From contig NZ_AP019779.1 in NCBI RefSeq assembly GCF_019669925.1, positions 1,131,001-1,195,000 of the forward strand: a stretch of DNA of 64,000 bases. Direction: 5' to 3'. Below, piece after piece: positions 9,722 to 19,995 of the stretch (the first letter of the stretch is position 1; each line of letters begins with the position of its first letter). This DNA comes from Methanobrevibacter arboriphilus (GTDB lineage Archaea > Methanobacteriota > Methanobacteria > Methanobacteriales > Methanobacteriaceae). Position numbers and translations under genes: made by a program. The notes under the pieces were generated by a model. The model did not search any database. It was not told the DNA's origin and worked only from the letters and a program-made list of their open reading frames with translations.

Positions 9722-10723
9722 ATGACATATATAAATAAAATAAAAAGCTTCGAAGTTATAGATTTAATCAGTGCCGCTAATAAACTCAGTTTAAAAAAAG
9801 GATACAACACTATAAGTTTAGAAAGAGCAATATTTTTATCATGGTGGTGTGAAAAAGGAGATTGTGGTTTTTGTTATATGAGTACACAAAAAAGCAAGAT
9901 TAAAGACCCTAAAAAAGCTAGAAGAAAATTTGAAAGTATATTAGCAGAAGCAGAGATGTGTAAACGATTAAATTGGAACATTGAATTTTTATCTGGAGGA
10001 TATGAATCATTTGAAACAAAAGAAATAAAAGAAATAGCAGAAAAAATATATAATATAACAAACAATCAAGTATGGTTAAATATTGGCATAACAAATGATT
10101 TAGAAGAATATGGTAAGGAAATTATTGGAATAACTGGGGCGGTTGAAACAGCCAACCCAAAATTGCATGATAAACTATGTCCAAGTAAGCCATTAGATAA
10201 AATTGGAAATATGCTAGATAAAGCTGGAGAATTAGGTTTCAAAAAAGCAATTACTGTGATTTTAGGACTAGGTGAGACTCCTGATGATATTGAATATTTA
10301 ATCGAATACATTAAAAATCATAAAATTGATAGAGTAATATTTTATTCTTTAAATCCGCATAGAGACACAGAATTTGAAAAATCATCACAACCTGCCTCTT
10401 TATATTATGCAGGAGTAGTATCAACAATAAGGCTTGTCTTTCCAGATATTGAAATAATATGCGGTACTTGGACAGATAATTTAGCTAATATTGGCCCCCT
10501 AATTTTAAGTGGAGCTAATGGTATAACAAAATTTCCTCTTTTTAAAATGTTTGGAACAAAGTATGGAAAAAGAGTTGAAGAAGAAGTTTATTGGGCAGGT
10601 AGAAAATTAAAGGGAACATTTACAGATCGAAAACAACTGGGAAAAAAGGAAAGCGAATATATGTCTAATTTAGATCCTTTTATAAAAAGATACATTAAAG
10701 AATCATTAAATGATAAATATTAA
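9722..10723 (+). CDS. Radical SAM protein, biotin synthase/HmdB-like
   Basis: A 333-residue radical S-adenosylmethionine enzyme. The cluster-binding cysteines are spaced CX4CX2C in WWCEKGDCGFCYMS (near residues 42-53), unlike the usual CX3CX2C; related spacings occur in HmdB/HcgA-type proteins of methanogens. Other family features are the SGGYES segment near 82, GAVETAN near 139 and a TIM-barrel pattern ending in IICGTWTDNLA. The BioB/ThiH-like architecture suggests chemistry on a small molecule or cofactor, but the substrate cannot be named. It is a single gene with an AAAGGAAA ribosome binding site. Confidence 0.75.
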   Translation: MTYINKIKSFEVIDLISAANKLSLKKGYNTISLERAIFLSWWCEKGDCGFCYMSTQKSKIKDPKKARRKFESILAEAEMCKRLNWNIEFLSGGYESFETKEIKEIAEKIYNITNNQVWLNIGITNDLEEYGKEIIGITGAVETANPKLHDKLCPSKPLDKIGNMLDKAGELGFKKAITVILGLGETPDDIEYLIEYIKNHKIDRVIFYSLNPHRDTEFEKSSQPASLYYAGVVSTIRLVFPDIEIICGTWTDNLANIGPLILSGANGITKFPLFKMFGTKYGKRVEEEVYWAGRKLKGTFTDRKQLGKKESEYMSNLDPFIKRYIKESLNDKY

Positions 10724-11113
10724 CTTAAATTGTTAAATTTGAATTATTAAACTTAAATTATTAAATTCAGAGTATTAAACTTAGATAATATAATTAGATA
10801 ATATAAAAGATTGTATAAAACTCCAGTATTACTTAAATTATTAATATTTAATGGTATTGATACTTTTTAAATAATAAATATTCTATAAAACTCAAAAAAT
10901 TAATATTAAAAATTTGGAAAAATTTATAATATATAAAATATTTAAATAGAATATTATCAAAAATAAATTAATATGTAAATAAATTAAAGATTTGAATAAA
11001 TTAAAAATATGATTTAGTTAAATAGTTTATTTAGTTAATAGTTTAAAATATTTAAAATTATATATTATTAATTCTAATTAGTATTTCTAATTATTGGAGG
11101 AATTATTATTGAC
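10724..11113. other. AT-rich spacer with near-repeats
   Basis: No gene seen. The first 60 bases are near-repeats of TTAAACTTAAATTATTAAA. The right end carries the GGAGG ribosome binding site of gatB at 11096-11100. Confidence 0.5.
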
Positions 11114-12466
11114 ATGAAATGTGGACTTGAAATTCACGTACAGCTAAAAACTGACTCAAAGCTATTTTGTGATTGCCCTACAAACTATAAAGATGCTTCA
11201 GCAAACACAAACATTTGTCCAGTTTGTTTAAATCAACCAGGAGCAAAACCATATCCAACTAATGAAAAAGCTTTAGAAAATGCTCTAACAATAGCATTAA
11301 TGTTAAACTGCAAAATAGACCAAAATATAACCTATTTCATGAGAAAACATTACGATTACCCAGATTTACCTTCTGGTTATCAAAGAACCTCAGTTCCAAT
11401 TGGATATGAAGGAGATCTAAATGGAATCAGAATACGTGAAATACATATGGAAGAAGATCCTGGTCAATTTAAACCAGATTTTGGAATAGTTGATTTTAAT
11501 AGGTCTGGAATTCCTCTCGTTGAAATTGTTACAGAGCCAGACATGCATTCCCCAGAAGAAGCTCGTGAATTTTTAAAAGAGCTAATTAGAGTCTTAAATT
11601 ATAGTGAATGTGCTCGTGGAGAAGGAACAATGCGAGCGGATGTCAATATATCCCTTGAAGGAGGAAATAGGGCAGAAATTAAAAATATAAACTCTATAAA
11701 AGGTGCATATAAAGCACTTAAGTTTGAAATGATCAGGCAAAAAAATCTAATAAAAAGAGGGGTTGAAGTAAAACAAGAAACAAGAGCATTTTTAGAATCT
11801 CAAATGATAACAGTAGGTATGAGAACAAAAGAAGATGCAGATGATTATAGATTTATACCGGACCCCGATTTACCTCCAATTAAGATTCAAAGCAACCAAC
11901 TTGATGAAGTAGCTGAATCTATGCCTGAAGCTCCTCACCATAAAGTCAGTAGATTCATGAAGCAATATAAAATAGACGAAGAAACTGCTAAAACATTAAC
12001 TTCAGAACTCGAATTAGCTAATGCTTATGAAGAAGTAGCTAAATCAATAGATCCAAAATTTTCTGCAATGTGGATGAGAGATGAACTTAAAAGAGTTTTG
12101 ACATATAACAAACTTGAATTTGCAGATAGTCAAATAAGTCCAAATAATATTATAGATCTATTAAAACTTCTTAAGGGTAAAGAGATTACAACAAAAGCAG
12201 GACAAAGAATAGTTGAACAAATGCCTAAGAATAAAAAATCTCCAAAAGAAATAGCTGAAAATTTAGGATTAATAGGCGTTGTAGAAGAAGATGAAGTAAT
12301 AAACGCAGCTAAACAAGCCATAAAAGAAAATTCTGAGGCTGTAGAAGATTATAAAGCAGGTAAAGGAGCGTCACTAAACTTCTTAGTTGGTCAGGTTATG
12401 AGATTAACTAGAGGAAAAGCAGACCCTGGAGAAACTGTAAAAATATTAAAAGAATTACTTAAATAG
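11114..12466 (+). CDS. gatB: Asp-tRNA(Asn)/Glu-tRNA(Gln) amidotransferase subunit B
   Basis: A 450-residue kinase subunit of the GatCAB tRNA-dependent amidotransferase, which converts Asp-tRNA(Asn) to Asn-tRNA(Asn) in archaea. Family landmarks are CGLEIHVQL at the start, ICPVCLNQPG near residue 35, the substrate loop HYDYPDLPSGYQ near 80-91, and MEEDPGQF near 118. The C-terminal tail (from about 300) is the YqeY-like helical domain that holds the tRNA. There is no AspRS-like insert, which separates it from GatE. A GGAGG ribosome binding site supports the ATG. gatA and gatC are not in the window. Confidence 0.95.
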   Translation: MKCGLEIHVQLKTDSKLFCDCPTNYKDASANTNICPVCLNQPGAKPYPTNEKALENALTIALMLNCKIDQNITYFMRKHYDYPDLPSGYQRTSVPIGYEGDLNGIRIREIHMEEDPGQFKPDFGIVDFNRSGIPLVEIVTEPDMHSPEEAREFLKELIRVLNYSECARGEGTMRADVNISLEGGNRAEIKNINSIKGAYKALKFEMIRQKNLIKRGVEVKQETRAFLESQMITVGMRTKEDADDYRFIPDPDLPPIKIQSNQLDEVAESMPEAPHHKVSRFMKQYKIDEETAKTLTSELELANAYEEVAKSIDPKFSAMWMRDELKRVLTYNKLEFADSQISPNNIIDLLKLLKGKEITTKAGQRIVEQMPKNKKSPKEIAENLGLIGVVEEDEVINAAKQAIKENSEAVEDYKAGKGASLNFLVGQVMRLTRGKADPGETVKILKELLK

Positions 12467-12560
12467 AATAAAAATTATTAATGTATCAAATTGAATTAGA
12501 GGAGAATTAAAAGGGAAAATAGCTATTTTAAAAATTAATAATTGAAGGAAGTATAGAAAA

Positions 12561-13415
12561 ATGAGTGGAAAATCTTTAGTAAAAAACTATATGACAAAGG
12601 ATGTTATTAGCGTAAATCCTAATACACCTAATGCAGATGTTATAAAATTAATGAAAGATACTGGTCACGATGGATTTCCAGTTATTGATGAAAACGAACA
12701 TATTGTAGGAATAGTTACTGCTTTTGACCTGTTATTAAAAGAATGGGAAGAGTTAGTGAAAGATATTATGTCAACTGAAGTAGTAGTTGCCCAACAAGAT
12801 ATGTCTATCAATGATGCTTCTAGAGTAATGTTTAGACAAGGAATTTCAAGATTACCAGTTGTAGGTAGAGATGGGAGACTTAATGGAATAATAACAAACA
12901 CAGATATGGTTAGATCCCATATAGAACGATCAACTCCAACTAAAGTAAATTACTTTAAAAAGACTTTAGAACAGTTATATGGAATTAGAACAAATTTAAA
13001 AAGAGAAAAAGTTAGTACTAATGATTTAAGACCTACTCAAGATAAAGTCTATGCAGATGAATTAGAAGGAAGGACTTATGAATTAAAAAGAGGGCTAGCT
13101 GAGCCAGCTATTGTAGTAAAAAGTGGAAATAGATGGATACTTGTTGATGGACATCACAGAGCCGTTGCTGCAAGAAAATTAGGATGTAATGAAATTGATT
13201 GTTATGTTATTAACTTAAACAAAGATTTAGAGTTAGGCATGGAAAAAACAGCTGACAAAGCAGGAATACATAATTTTGATGATATTGAAATTATTGATGA
13301 TGCACAACATCCACTTATAGCTATTACAGAAAGTTTAAAGAAAAAAATGCCTGAAAAAATGAAACCTGGTAAATATTGGACCAAAGAAGATGAAGAACAA
13401 GAAAGTAATGAATAA
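12561..13415 (+). CDS. CBS-domain protein fused to a ParB/SerK-like domain
   Basis: A 284-residue protein. Residues 5-130 are two CBS motifs (YMTKDVISV and DIMSTEVVV start them), a module that senses adenosine nucleotides or SAM. Residues 145-284 form a ParB/sulfiredoxin-fold domain with VDGHHRAVAARKLG near 196-209. In Thermococcus this fold includes SerK, an ADP-dependent free-serine kinase, so a nucleotide-regulated small-molecule kinase is as plausible as a DNA-related role. It sits 94 bases after gatB and 74 before hisE on the same strand and may share a transcript with them. No ParB helix-turn-helix is seen. Confidence 0.8.
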   Translation: MSGKSLVKNYMTKDVISVNPNTPNADVIKLMKDTGHDGFPVIDENEHIVGIVTAFDLLLKEWEELVKDIMSTEVVVAQQDMSINDASRVMFRQGISRLPVVGRDGRLNGIITNTDMVRSHIERSTPTKVNYFKKTLEQLYGIRTNLKREKVSTNDLRPTQDKVYADELEGRTYELKRGLAEPAIVVKSGNRWILVDGHHRAVAARKLGCNEIDCYVINLNKDLELGMEKTADKAGIHNFDDIEIIDDAQHPLIAITESLKKKMPEKMKPGKYWTKEDEEQESNE

Positions 13416-13489
13416 AGTAAAAATAGCTTTAAAAGATTCGTATCATATATCAAATCATATTTAATTTATACAATAAAGAAGGATCCTTA

Positions 13490-13783
13490 ATGACTAAAGA
13501 AAAAATTATCAGAGATATTTATGAAACATTAGAAGATAGAAAAAATAACCCAATTAATTCATATACTTCTAATATAATGAAAGATAGCAAAAAATTAGCT
13601 GAAGATAAAATTTTAGAAAAAATAGGGGAAGAGACAGCTGAAGTTATAATTGCATCAAAAAATAATGAAAATCTTGTTCATGAATCTGCTGATTTAATTT
13701 TTCACACACTTCTTCTTTTAGCATACAAAGGAATTAGCCTAGATGAATTATTAGATGAATTTAAAAGAAGACATGAATTATAG
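13490..13783 (+). CDS. hisE: Phosphoribosyl-ATP pyrophosphatase HisE
   Basis: A 97-residue all-alpha MazG-like pyrophosphatase that hydrolyses phosphoribosyl-ATP to phosphoribosyl-AMP in histidine synthesis. Metal-binding motifs are present: [12 protein letters not shown] near residues 43-54 (ExxE) and HESADLIFH near 63-71 (ExxD). Length is typical of a stand-alone HisE. A GAAGGATCC ribosome binding site precedes the ATG. The other his genes are not nearby. Confidence 0.92.
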   Translation: MTKEKIIRDIYETLEDRKNNPINSYTSNIMKDSKKLAEDKILEKIGEETAEVIIASKNNENLVHESADLIFHTLLLLAYKGISLDELLDEFKRRHEL

Positions 13784-13872
13784 TTACTAAATATCGCAAT
13801 TTTATTAAAAGTTACTAGATATTGTGATCTATTTAATATAATCATGAGTCTATTTAATATAAGTATGTAATT

Positions 13873-14814
13873 TTATAATACATATTCCATATTATACATT
13901 CCCCTTTCTTTTTTAAACAATTTAATACTTTTTTTATCAAATATTTCGAATCCTAAAGATTTATATAACTTTATTGCTCCTTTGTTATTAAATTCAGCAT
14001 CTAAAACAACTCTTTTAAATCTTTTTTTTCTTGCTGCTTCAATAATAATATTTAATATCTCCGTTCCCATGCCTTTACCTCTTTGACTTTTATCAATAGC
14101 TATTTCAGCAAGATAAATATCATCTGGAAGAGTTTTAGCTAAAACAAAATAATCTAAAATATATATAAAAGAAAATCTTAGAGAATCCAATAAATTTAAA
14201 TTTTTAAGTGTTACTAAAATATCTTTTAATAAGCTACCTTTTTTGCCTTTAACAAGAGATATTATTCCAATTATATCCTCTTCATCATCAAAATCATTTT
14301 CATCCAATATAATATAAAATTTATAATTATTATTCAAATTATTAGAATTAATATTTTTATTATTTTTATCTTTATTATCTAAATCTTTATTATTCACACT
14401 TTTATTATTATTATTATTATTATTATTTTTATCTTTATTATCTAGATATTTATTATTCACACTTTTATTGTTGATATTTTTATTGTTTTCTCTATCATTA
14501 TATTTATTATTATAATTAGACTTATTATGATTATTTGTTTTTTTAATAGAGTTATTATTAGCATTATATTTTTGATCATTATTAATATTAGCAATATTTT
14601 TCTGATTATTGTGATGATTAAGATCGATAATATAATCTTCAGACTTCTTTTCATTATAATTGTTTTTTTCAGATAAGAGGAGAGTTTCAATAGCTAGAAC
14701 TGCTCTTTCTTTAGATCTAAAAACTTTAAGATTTGTTCTATAATCAACGGAATAAATAAGTTCTGCAACTTTACGAGTATCATGTTTGTTAGGGTTAAAT
14801 TCTTTAAAAATCAA
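13873..14814 (-). CDS. GNAT acetyltransferase with a poly-asparagine insert
   Basis: A 313-residue protein. The GNAT fold is split: residues 1-50 form its first part and residues from about 145 the rest, with the acetyl-CoA loop in SQRGKGMGTEIL near 240 and FNNKGAIKLYKSLGFE near 270. Between them lie about 95 residues made almost wholly of Asn, Lys, Asp and Ser. The insert holds a duplicated 21-residue unit (two copies of KSVNNK, then LDNKDKNN) separated by an Asn run. The enzyme core looks intact, so the insert probably loops out. Substrate unknown. It lies 65 bases downstream of larB on the same strand. Confidence 0.82.
   Translation of the reverse strand: MIFKEFNPNKHDTRKVAELIYSVDYRTNLKVFRSKERAVLAIETLLLSEKNNYNEKKSEDYIIDLNHHNNQKNIANINNDQKYNANNNSIKKTNNHNKSNYNNKYNDRENNKNINNKSVNNKYLDNKDKNNNNNNNNKSVNNKDLDNKDKNNKNINSNNLNNNYKFYIILDENDFDDEEDIIGIISLVKGKKGSLLKDILVTLKNLNLLDSLRFSFIYILDYFVLAKTLPDDIYLAEIAIDKSQRGKGMGTEILNIIIEAARKKRFKRVVLDAEFNNKGAIKLYKSLGFEIFDKKSIKLFKKERGMYNMEYVL
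14362..14475 (-). repeat. 63-base in-frame repeat and ATT microsatellite
   Basis: Two near-identical copies of a segment containing TTTATTATCT and TATTCACACTTTTATT lie 63 bases apart (21 codons), separated in part by a pure ATT run at about 14402-14427. Because unit sizes are multiples of three, slippage here would change the length of the Asn-rich loop without breaking the frame. Confidence 0.7.
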
Positions 14815-14879
14815 GGCAATTCCTCTTAAAAATGATTAATAGACAACAATGCCATAGTATATATCAATGAAAAAAATAA

Positions 14880-15719
14880 TTATTTTAAATTTTTAGCTAT
14901 TGTAAGAGCAAAAACTCCCGCTCCAAAACCATTATCAATGTTAACAACTGCTAATCCAGGAGCACATGATTGTAACATAGCATACAAGGCAGCTTTACCT
15001 TTCCCACCAATTCCATAGCCAACAGAAGTTGGAACACCAATTATAGGAACATCAACTAAACCAGCTACAACAGAAGGAAGAGCCCCTTCCATACCAGCAC
15101 ATACAATTATTACACATACTCTCTCTTCAATCATTTTAGCAATCTGTGGAAAAAGTCTATGAATACCTGCCACTCCAACATCGTAAGAAGTTATAGCTTT
15201 ACAACCTCCTTGTTCAACAATAACCTTAGCTTCTTCAGCAACAGGTATATCAGAAGTTCCAGCAGTTATTATACCTATTTTTTTAGAGTTTTCATTACTA
15301 TCAAAGTCATTATCAGATTCATTGTTAATTTCATCCCCATTAGTCTCGTTATTAATAATTTTATTAGATATTATTAGTATTTTAGCCTTATAATTATATT
15401 CAAAATCAAATTTTTCATTTAAATAAGCTAAATTCACTTTCAATTTATCATATTTATCATTATCCAATCTAGTTATAATAATAGAATTATTGAAATCATT
15501 CTTCTTCTTGTTATCAAAATATCCTTTAATTATAGCTAATAAATCATTATAATCTTTCCCTTGAGCGAGAATTGCTTCTGGAAACCCTGTTCTTATTTTT
15601 CTATTATTATCAAATTTGGCTATTCCATCTAATTCTAATATAGTATTGGCTTTTAAAAGGTTTTCACAAGTTTCAATATCTATTTCCCCATTTAAAAGTT
15701 TTTCAAGGATTTTTCTCAT
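14880..15719 (-). CDS. larB: LarB, nickel-pincer cofactor biosynthesis carboxylase
   Basis: A 279-residue PurE-like protein. LarB carboxylates and hydrolyses nicotinic acid adenine dinucleotide in the first step of making the nickel-pincer nucleotide cofactor. The C-terminal PurE-fold is well kept: [15 protein letters not shown] near 151, [15 protein letters not shown] near 205 and [18 protein letters not shown] near 228. The N-terminal helical part ends in an Asn/Asp/Glu-rich linker (about residues 122-145). LarC and LarE are not in the window. The start is the first ATG, with no strong ribosome binding site. Confidence 0.9.
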   Translation of the reverse strand: MRKILEKLLNGEIDIETCENLLKANTILELDGIAKFDNNRKIRTGFPEAILAQGKDYNDLLAIIKGYFDNKKKNDFNNSIIITRLDNDKYDKLKVNLAYLNEKFDFEYNYKAKILIISNKIINNETNGDEINNESDNDFDSNENSKKIGIITAGTSDIPVAEEAKVIVEQGGCKAITSYDVGVAGIHRLFPQIAKMIEERVCVIIVCAGMEGALPSVVAGLVDVPIIGVPTSVGYGIGGKGKAALYAMLQSCAPGLAVVNIDNGFGAGVFALTIAKNLK

Positions 15720-16441
15720 AATATCACAACTAATTGTTGATAAAAAATGTAATGAAGATCGAATAAATGTTTGATGAATAATAAATATTTAATGAAAATT
15801 TAATAACAATTTAATAAAGATTTAGTAAACTTTTATTAAATATTTAATAAAATGATTAATAGTTTTATATGTTATTAACATTATATAATATTTTTAATAA
15901 TATGAATAATAATACTGTATAATCCAAATAATAATACTGTAAATAATATAAGTGATATAAATAATAATACTGTAAATTATTATAAATATTATAAATTATA
16001 GATATTAATGTAATTATTATATTAAAATTATAAGCACAATCATATAAAATCTATCTTATTAAAAAATTATTATTAAAAGTATTATTGAATAATTTTCTTT
16101 AGTAAATACCCTATTTTATAAATATGTAATTTATTTAATGTATACTTTATTGAATATCCATTTATCATATTCATTTTTATTAAAAATATTATTATTTATC
16201 ATGTCTTTATTATTATTGATTATGTCTTGTTTTATTGATTATTAGTTATTTATTAAAGTATCATGATTATTAGAGTATAATATAATTAAGAAGATAATTA
16301 ATGTGATAATGATTAGTATAATTAATATAACTAAAATATAACTTAATATAATTTAATATAATTTAATATAATTTAATATAACATAATATTCACCAATTAT
16401 AAGTAATTATATATTAAAAACTGGTTTTAATGGTGCAATAA
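15720..16441. other. Divergent spacer with tandem repeats
   Basis: No gene seen in 720 bases between larB and hypF. Three near-copies of AATAATAATACTGTA lie at about 15905-15978. A 10-base unit (TTAATATAAT) repeats about five times at about 16335-16388, immediately upstream of the hypF leader. Promoters for both genes lie here but are masked by the A/T background. Confidence 0.5.
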
Positions 16442-18835
16442 ATGAAAATTGCTAGAATATTAGTCCAAGGAATAGTGCAAGGAGTTGGATTCAGACCAAC
16501 AGTGTATAGGATAGCTAATGCTCTTAATATGGTAGGATATGTTAGAAATCTTGGAAATGTTGTTGAAATAGTTTTATTTGAAAATGAAGATAATGTAAAT
16601 AACTTCATAAAAACACTTAAAAATAAATGTCCTCCAATAGCTAAGATAAATTCAATTGAAATAAATTGGATAGATGAAAAAAGTGAAAAAGATAGAAAAG
16701 ATGGAAAAGAGTTAGAGTATATTGAAGTTCCAGATGGATTTAATATACTTGAAAGTTCATCAGATTTTTCAGGTGCTTCTGTTATTCCTCCAGATTTAGC
16801 TGTTTGTGATAATTGTTTAGATGAAATGAATGATCCAAATAATAGAAGATATAAATATCCATTTACAGCATGTACAGATTGTGGACCTCGTTTTACTTTA
16901 ATCGAAGCAGTACCATATGATAGAAGTAGAACAACAATGGATGAATTTCCTCTTTGTTATGAATGCAATACAGAATATGAAAACCCAAGTGACCGTAGAT
17001 ATCATGCGGAAGCTAGTTGTTGTAAAAATTGTGGACCTTCATTAAAACTATTTGATAAAGATAAAAAAGAACTAATACTTAATGAAAAAAATAACCCCTT
17101 AAAAGAAGGAGTTAGTTTATTAAATGAGGGAAAAATATTAGCAATTAAGGGAATAGGTGGAACACATCTAGTGGCTAAGGTGACTGAAGATAAACCAATC
17201 AAAAAACTTAGAAAAAGATTAAATAGACCTAACCAACCATTTGCAGTTATGTCTCCAAATTTAGAAACAATAACAAAGTTCGCTGAAGTATCAAAACTTG
17301 AAATAAGTTCTTTATTATCAAAAGAAAGACCAATAGTTGTACTAAAAAAGAATGATGAATATGATTTTTCGGAATTTTTAGCTCCAGAACTTCATAATAT
17401 TGGAGTTATGCTTCCATATTCTCCATTACATCATCTTATTTTTGATTACACAGAAGAACCAGCATTCATTATGACATCTGCAAATATTCCAGGAGAACCT
17501 ATGATGATAAAAAACAAGGAAATTCTTTCTAGTCTCTATGGAATAGCTGATTACTTTCTTTTACATGATAGGAAAATTATAAATCGTTGCGATGATTCTG
17601 TAATAAGATATAGAAATAACGAATTGTCATTTATAAGAAGATCAAGAGGTTATGTTCCTGAACCATATGATTTAAGTAATTTAAATAGTTTAAAAGGTTT
17701 AAAAAGTAATTTTAATGTTTTAGCTCTTGGACCAGAACTTGATGTTACATTTACACTTCAAAAACAAAGATTAGCTTATGTTTCTCAGCATATTGGAAAT
17801 ACAAACAAGTTCAAAACCTATGAATTTCTTCAAGAAGCTATAAAAAATATGATGAATATTACAAAAACAGAAAAATTGGATTTGATAGCATGCGATATGC
17901 ATCCACAATTTTTTACAACACGTTTAGCTAGAGGAATGGGAGAAAAATTCGATTGCCCTGTTGTTCCAGTTCAACACCACCATGCTCATGGAGCAGTATT
18001 AGCTATTGACAATTCTATAGATGAATTAATTTTTATAGCTGCTGATGGTGTAGGATATGGTGAAGATGGAACTGCATGGGGAGGAGAAATACTTTACACA
18101 GATGTAACTAATTATGAGAGATTAGCTTCTCTTGAACCTCAAAAAATGCCAGGAGGAGATATTTCTACTAAATATCCTGCAAGAATGTTAGCTTCTATTT
18201 TATATAATAGTGATTATTATAAAGAGAGTAAAATAGATAGTGAACTTGAGAATATATTAATTTCTAACTATTCTGATTATTTCCAACACAGAGAAATTGA
18301 AATAAAAAATGTTTTAAATCAAATCAAATCAAATTTAAATGTCCAAATCACAACAAGTACTGGTAGAATTTTAGATTCCATTTCTGCAGCTTTAAATATT
18401 TGTGGTAAAAGAACTTATGAAGGAGAATGTTCTATGAAATTAGAATCATATGCATATGCTGCAAATGGAGATATAACCATCCAACCAAAATTTAAAAAGG
18501 TGGATAATAGACCTGTCCTTGATACTAGTCAAATACTTATAGATATAATGGATTTAATAAAAGAAAGAAAAAATAAAAAAGAGATAGCATATGCTGGACA
18601 AGTTGCTATTAGTAAAGGGTTAGCAAAATTAGCTGTAGATGCTGCAGAAAAAATTGGAATTGATTATATTGGTGCCACTGGAGGAGTTTTCTATAATGAA
18701 GCTATTACTTTAGCTACAAAACAATATATTGAAAAAGAAGGATTTAAATTCATTCAACATAGAAATTCTTGTGCAGGTGATGGTTCTATCTCACTTGGGC
18801 AGGCCATAATAGCATCTTCTAAAACTAAAAAATAA
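16442..18835 (+). CDS. hypF: HypF, [NiFe]-hydrogenase maturation carbamoyltransferase
   Basis: A 797-residue carbamoyltransferase that makes the thiocarbamate on HypE, the source of the CN ligands of [NiFe] hydrogenases such as the Frh enzyme encoded in this window. Domains in order: acylphosphatase ([16 protein letters not shown], residues 9-24), two zinc knuckle pairs (CDNCLDEM to CTDCGPR, and CYECNTEY to CCKNCGP, about 121-200), YrdC-like domain (about 210-390), and Kae1-like domain with VQHHHAHGA near 512, [15 protein letters not shown] near 535, and [12 protein letters not shown] at the end. Length is normal. It stands alone. Confidence 0.96.
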   Translation: MKIARILVQGIVQGVGFRPTVYRIANALNMVGYVRNLGNVVEIVLFENEDNVNNFIKTLKNKCPPIAKINSIEINWIDEKSEKDRKDGKELEYIEVPDGFNILESSSDFSGASVIPPDLAVCDNCLDEMNDPNNRRYKYPFTACTDCGPRFTLIEAVPYDRSRTTMDEFPLCYECNTEYENPSDRRYHAEASCCKNCGPSLKLFDKDKKELILNEKNNPLKEGVSLLNEGKILAIKGIGGTHLVAKVTEDKPIKKLRKRLNRPNQPFAVMSPNLETITKFAEVSKLEISSLLSKERPIVVLKKNDEYDFSEFLAPELHNIGVMLPYSPLHHLIFDYTEEPAFIMTSANIPGEPMMIKNKEILSSLYGIADYFLLHDRKIINRCDDSVIRYRNNELSFIRRSRGYVPEPYDLSNLNSLKGLKSNFNVLALGPELDVTFTLQKQRLAYVSQHIGNTNKFKTYEFLQEAIKNMMNITKTEKLDLIACDMHPQFFTTRLARGMGEKFDCPVVPVQHHHAHGAVLAIDNSIDELIFIAADGVGYGEDGTAWGGEILYTDVTNYERLASLEPQKMPGGDISTKYPARMLASILYNSDYYKESKIDSELENILISNYSDYFQHREIEIKNVLNQIKSNLNVQITTSTGRILDSISAALNICGKRTYEGECSMKLESYAYAANGDITIQPKFKKVDNRPVLDTSQILIDIMDLIKERKNKKEIAYAGQVAISKGLAKLAVDAAEKIGIDYIGATGGVFYNEAITLATKQYIEKEGFKFIQHRNSCAGDGSISLGQAIIASSKTKK

Positions 18836-19046
18836 GTCTATTAAATATAGCCATAAATGGAATTAATAGAATAATAAGATAACATTAATTTAATAACATA
18901 ATAAAAAGAGAATGCATTATAAAAAATAACATGAATTGATATGCGAAAATATATGAGTAGATATATGAATGAATTGAGAATATATGGATAATTTGAATAT
19001 ATATTTATTAGTTATAAACATATATGGATGGATTGAAAGATATAAC

Positions 19047-19667
19047 TCATTCCATTTGAGTTCTTTCAAGAATATACTCTGCCCTATTCTTTAAGTTCTC
19101 ATATAATCTTATTTGGCTTTTGAGCTCTTCAACAGCCTCCCAATGCCCTTGATCAATTCTTTTTTCAATATCTAATAACTTAGACCATTCATCCCCAGAA
19201 GGAAGTTGTTTAAGATTAAGGATATCCTCCGAAATATTAACATCAAAAGAATTCTCAGTTATAGTTATGTTAATGGTGAAATCATGAGGCATATCATAGT
19301 ATTTACGAGGTCTACCTCTAACAATTTTTTTAAAAGAAGATTCAAGTATTCCAATTTCTTCCATAGCTCTTAAATGTTCAATAATTGCTTTTTGTCCAAT
19401 TTCAAGCTCTTGTGATATTTCACTCACGAATCTTGGTTCTTCTCTTAACAAATTAATAATTTCTCTTCTAGTTCGACATCCCATGACATCAAGAATATCT
19501 TCCATATCCACATTATTAAATTGGTTACTATTATCAGTAATATTATAAGGATTAGGAGCATTAAAATTGTTTAAATCATTATCACTAATAAATTCTTTAG
19601 TATTAGTGCCAAAGTTGCCCTTATTATTTTTTTTATTATTAAAATTATCGCCTATCATAATCATCAT
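19047..19667 (-). CDS. Winged-helix transcriptional regulator next to the Hsp70 genes
   Basis: A DNA-binding protein of about 206 residues, transcribed away from grpE. After an Asn-rich N-terminal tail, an ArsR-like winged helix spans VMGCRTRREIINLLREEP through LRAMEEIGILES, with a wing at RGRPRKYYD. The C-terminal 60 residues are helical. The frame opens at an ATG at 19688, but that codon lies inside a TATA-like TTATATAA; transcription starting about 26 bases later would begin at the ATG at 19667, giving a leaderless message. Two 13-base dyads lie just upstream. Position suggests control of its own gene and perhaps of the chaperone genes. Confidence 0.82.
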   Translation of the reverse strand: MMIMIGDNFNNKKNNKGNFGTNTKEFISDNDLNNFNAPNPYNITDNSNQFNNVDMEDILDVMGCRTRREIINLLREEPRFVSEISQELEIGQKAIIEHLRAMEEIGILESSFKKIVRGRPRKYYDMPHDFTINITITENSFDVNISEDILNLKQLPSGDEWSKLLDIEKRIDQGHWEAVEELKSQIRLYENLKNRAEYILERTQME

Positions 19668-19693
19668 ATTAACTATGTATCGAAACATTTATA

Positions 19694-19739
19694 TAACTTT
19701 TTGTTACTATAAGATAATGAGAAAGATAACTTTTTGTTA
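19694..19739. promoter_or_regulatory. Pair of 13-base dyads, probable operator of the regulator
   Basis: TAACTTTTTGTTA occurs twice, at 19694-19706 and 19727-19739, 33 bases apart, about three helical turns. Each copy is a TAAC/GTTA inverted repeat with a T5 centre. The nearer copy abuts and overlaps the TATA-like element of the leftward regulator gene, so binding would block promoter access. Confidence 0.6.
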
Positions 19740-19854
19740 CTTTAATAAATTTGATAGAAAAAAGTCCAAATATGAATTCAAAAATAATTGTTTTTATTAT
19801 TAAAATAAAACTAACCTCAACCCAAAATTTTGATAATCAAAAACATTTAATTTT

Positions 19855-19893
19855 TTTCTAATTGCACAATTATTTAATTGTATAAATTAGAAA
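19855..19893. promoter_or_regulatory. Long imperfect palindrome upstream of grpE
   Basis: TTTCTAATT (19855-19863) pairs with AATTAGAAA (19885-19893), and inside it ACAATT (19866-19871) pairs with AATTGT (19876-19881). It lies about 100 bases before the grpE start in the divergent spacer, so it could be an operator or promoter element of the chaperone genes. It differs in sequence from the twin dyads next to the regulator. Confidence 0.45.
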
Positions 19894-19995
19894 TTTTAAT
19901 AATTAATATCTATTTCAAACAATATAAATTCATTAATCAAATTTATTAATTATAACAAAACTCTTTCTTTCATTATTATTAAAAAAGGTGAATTG

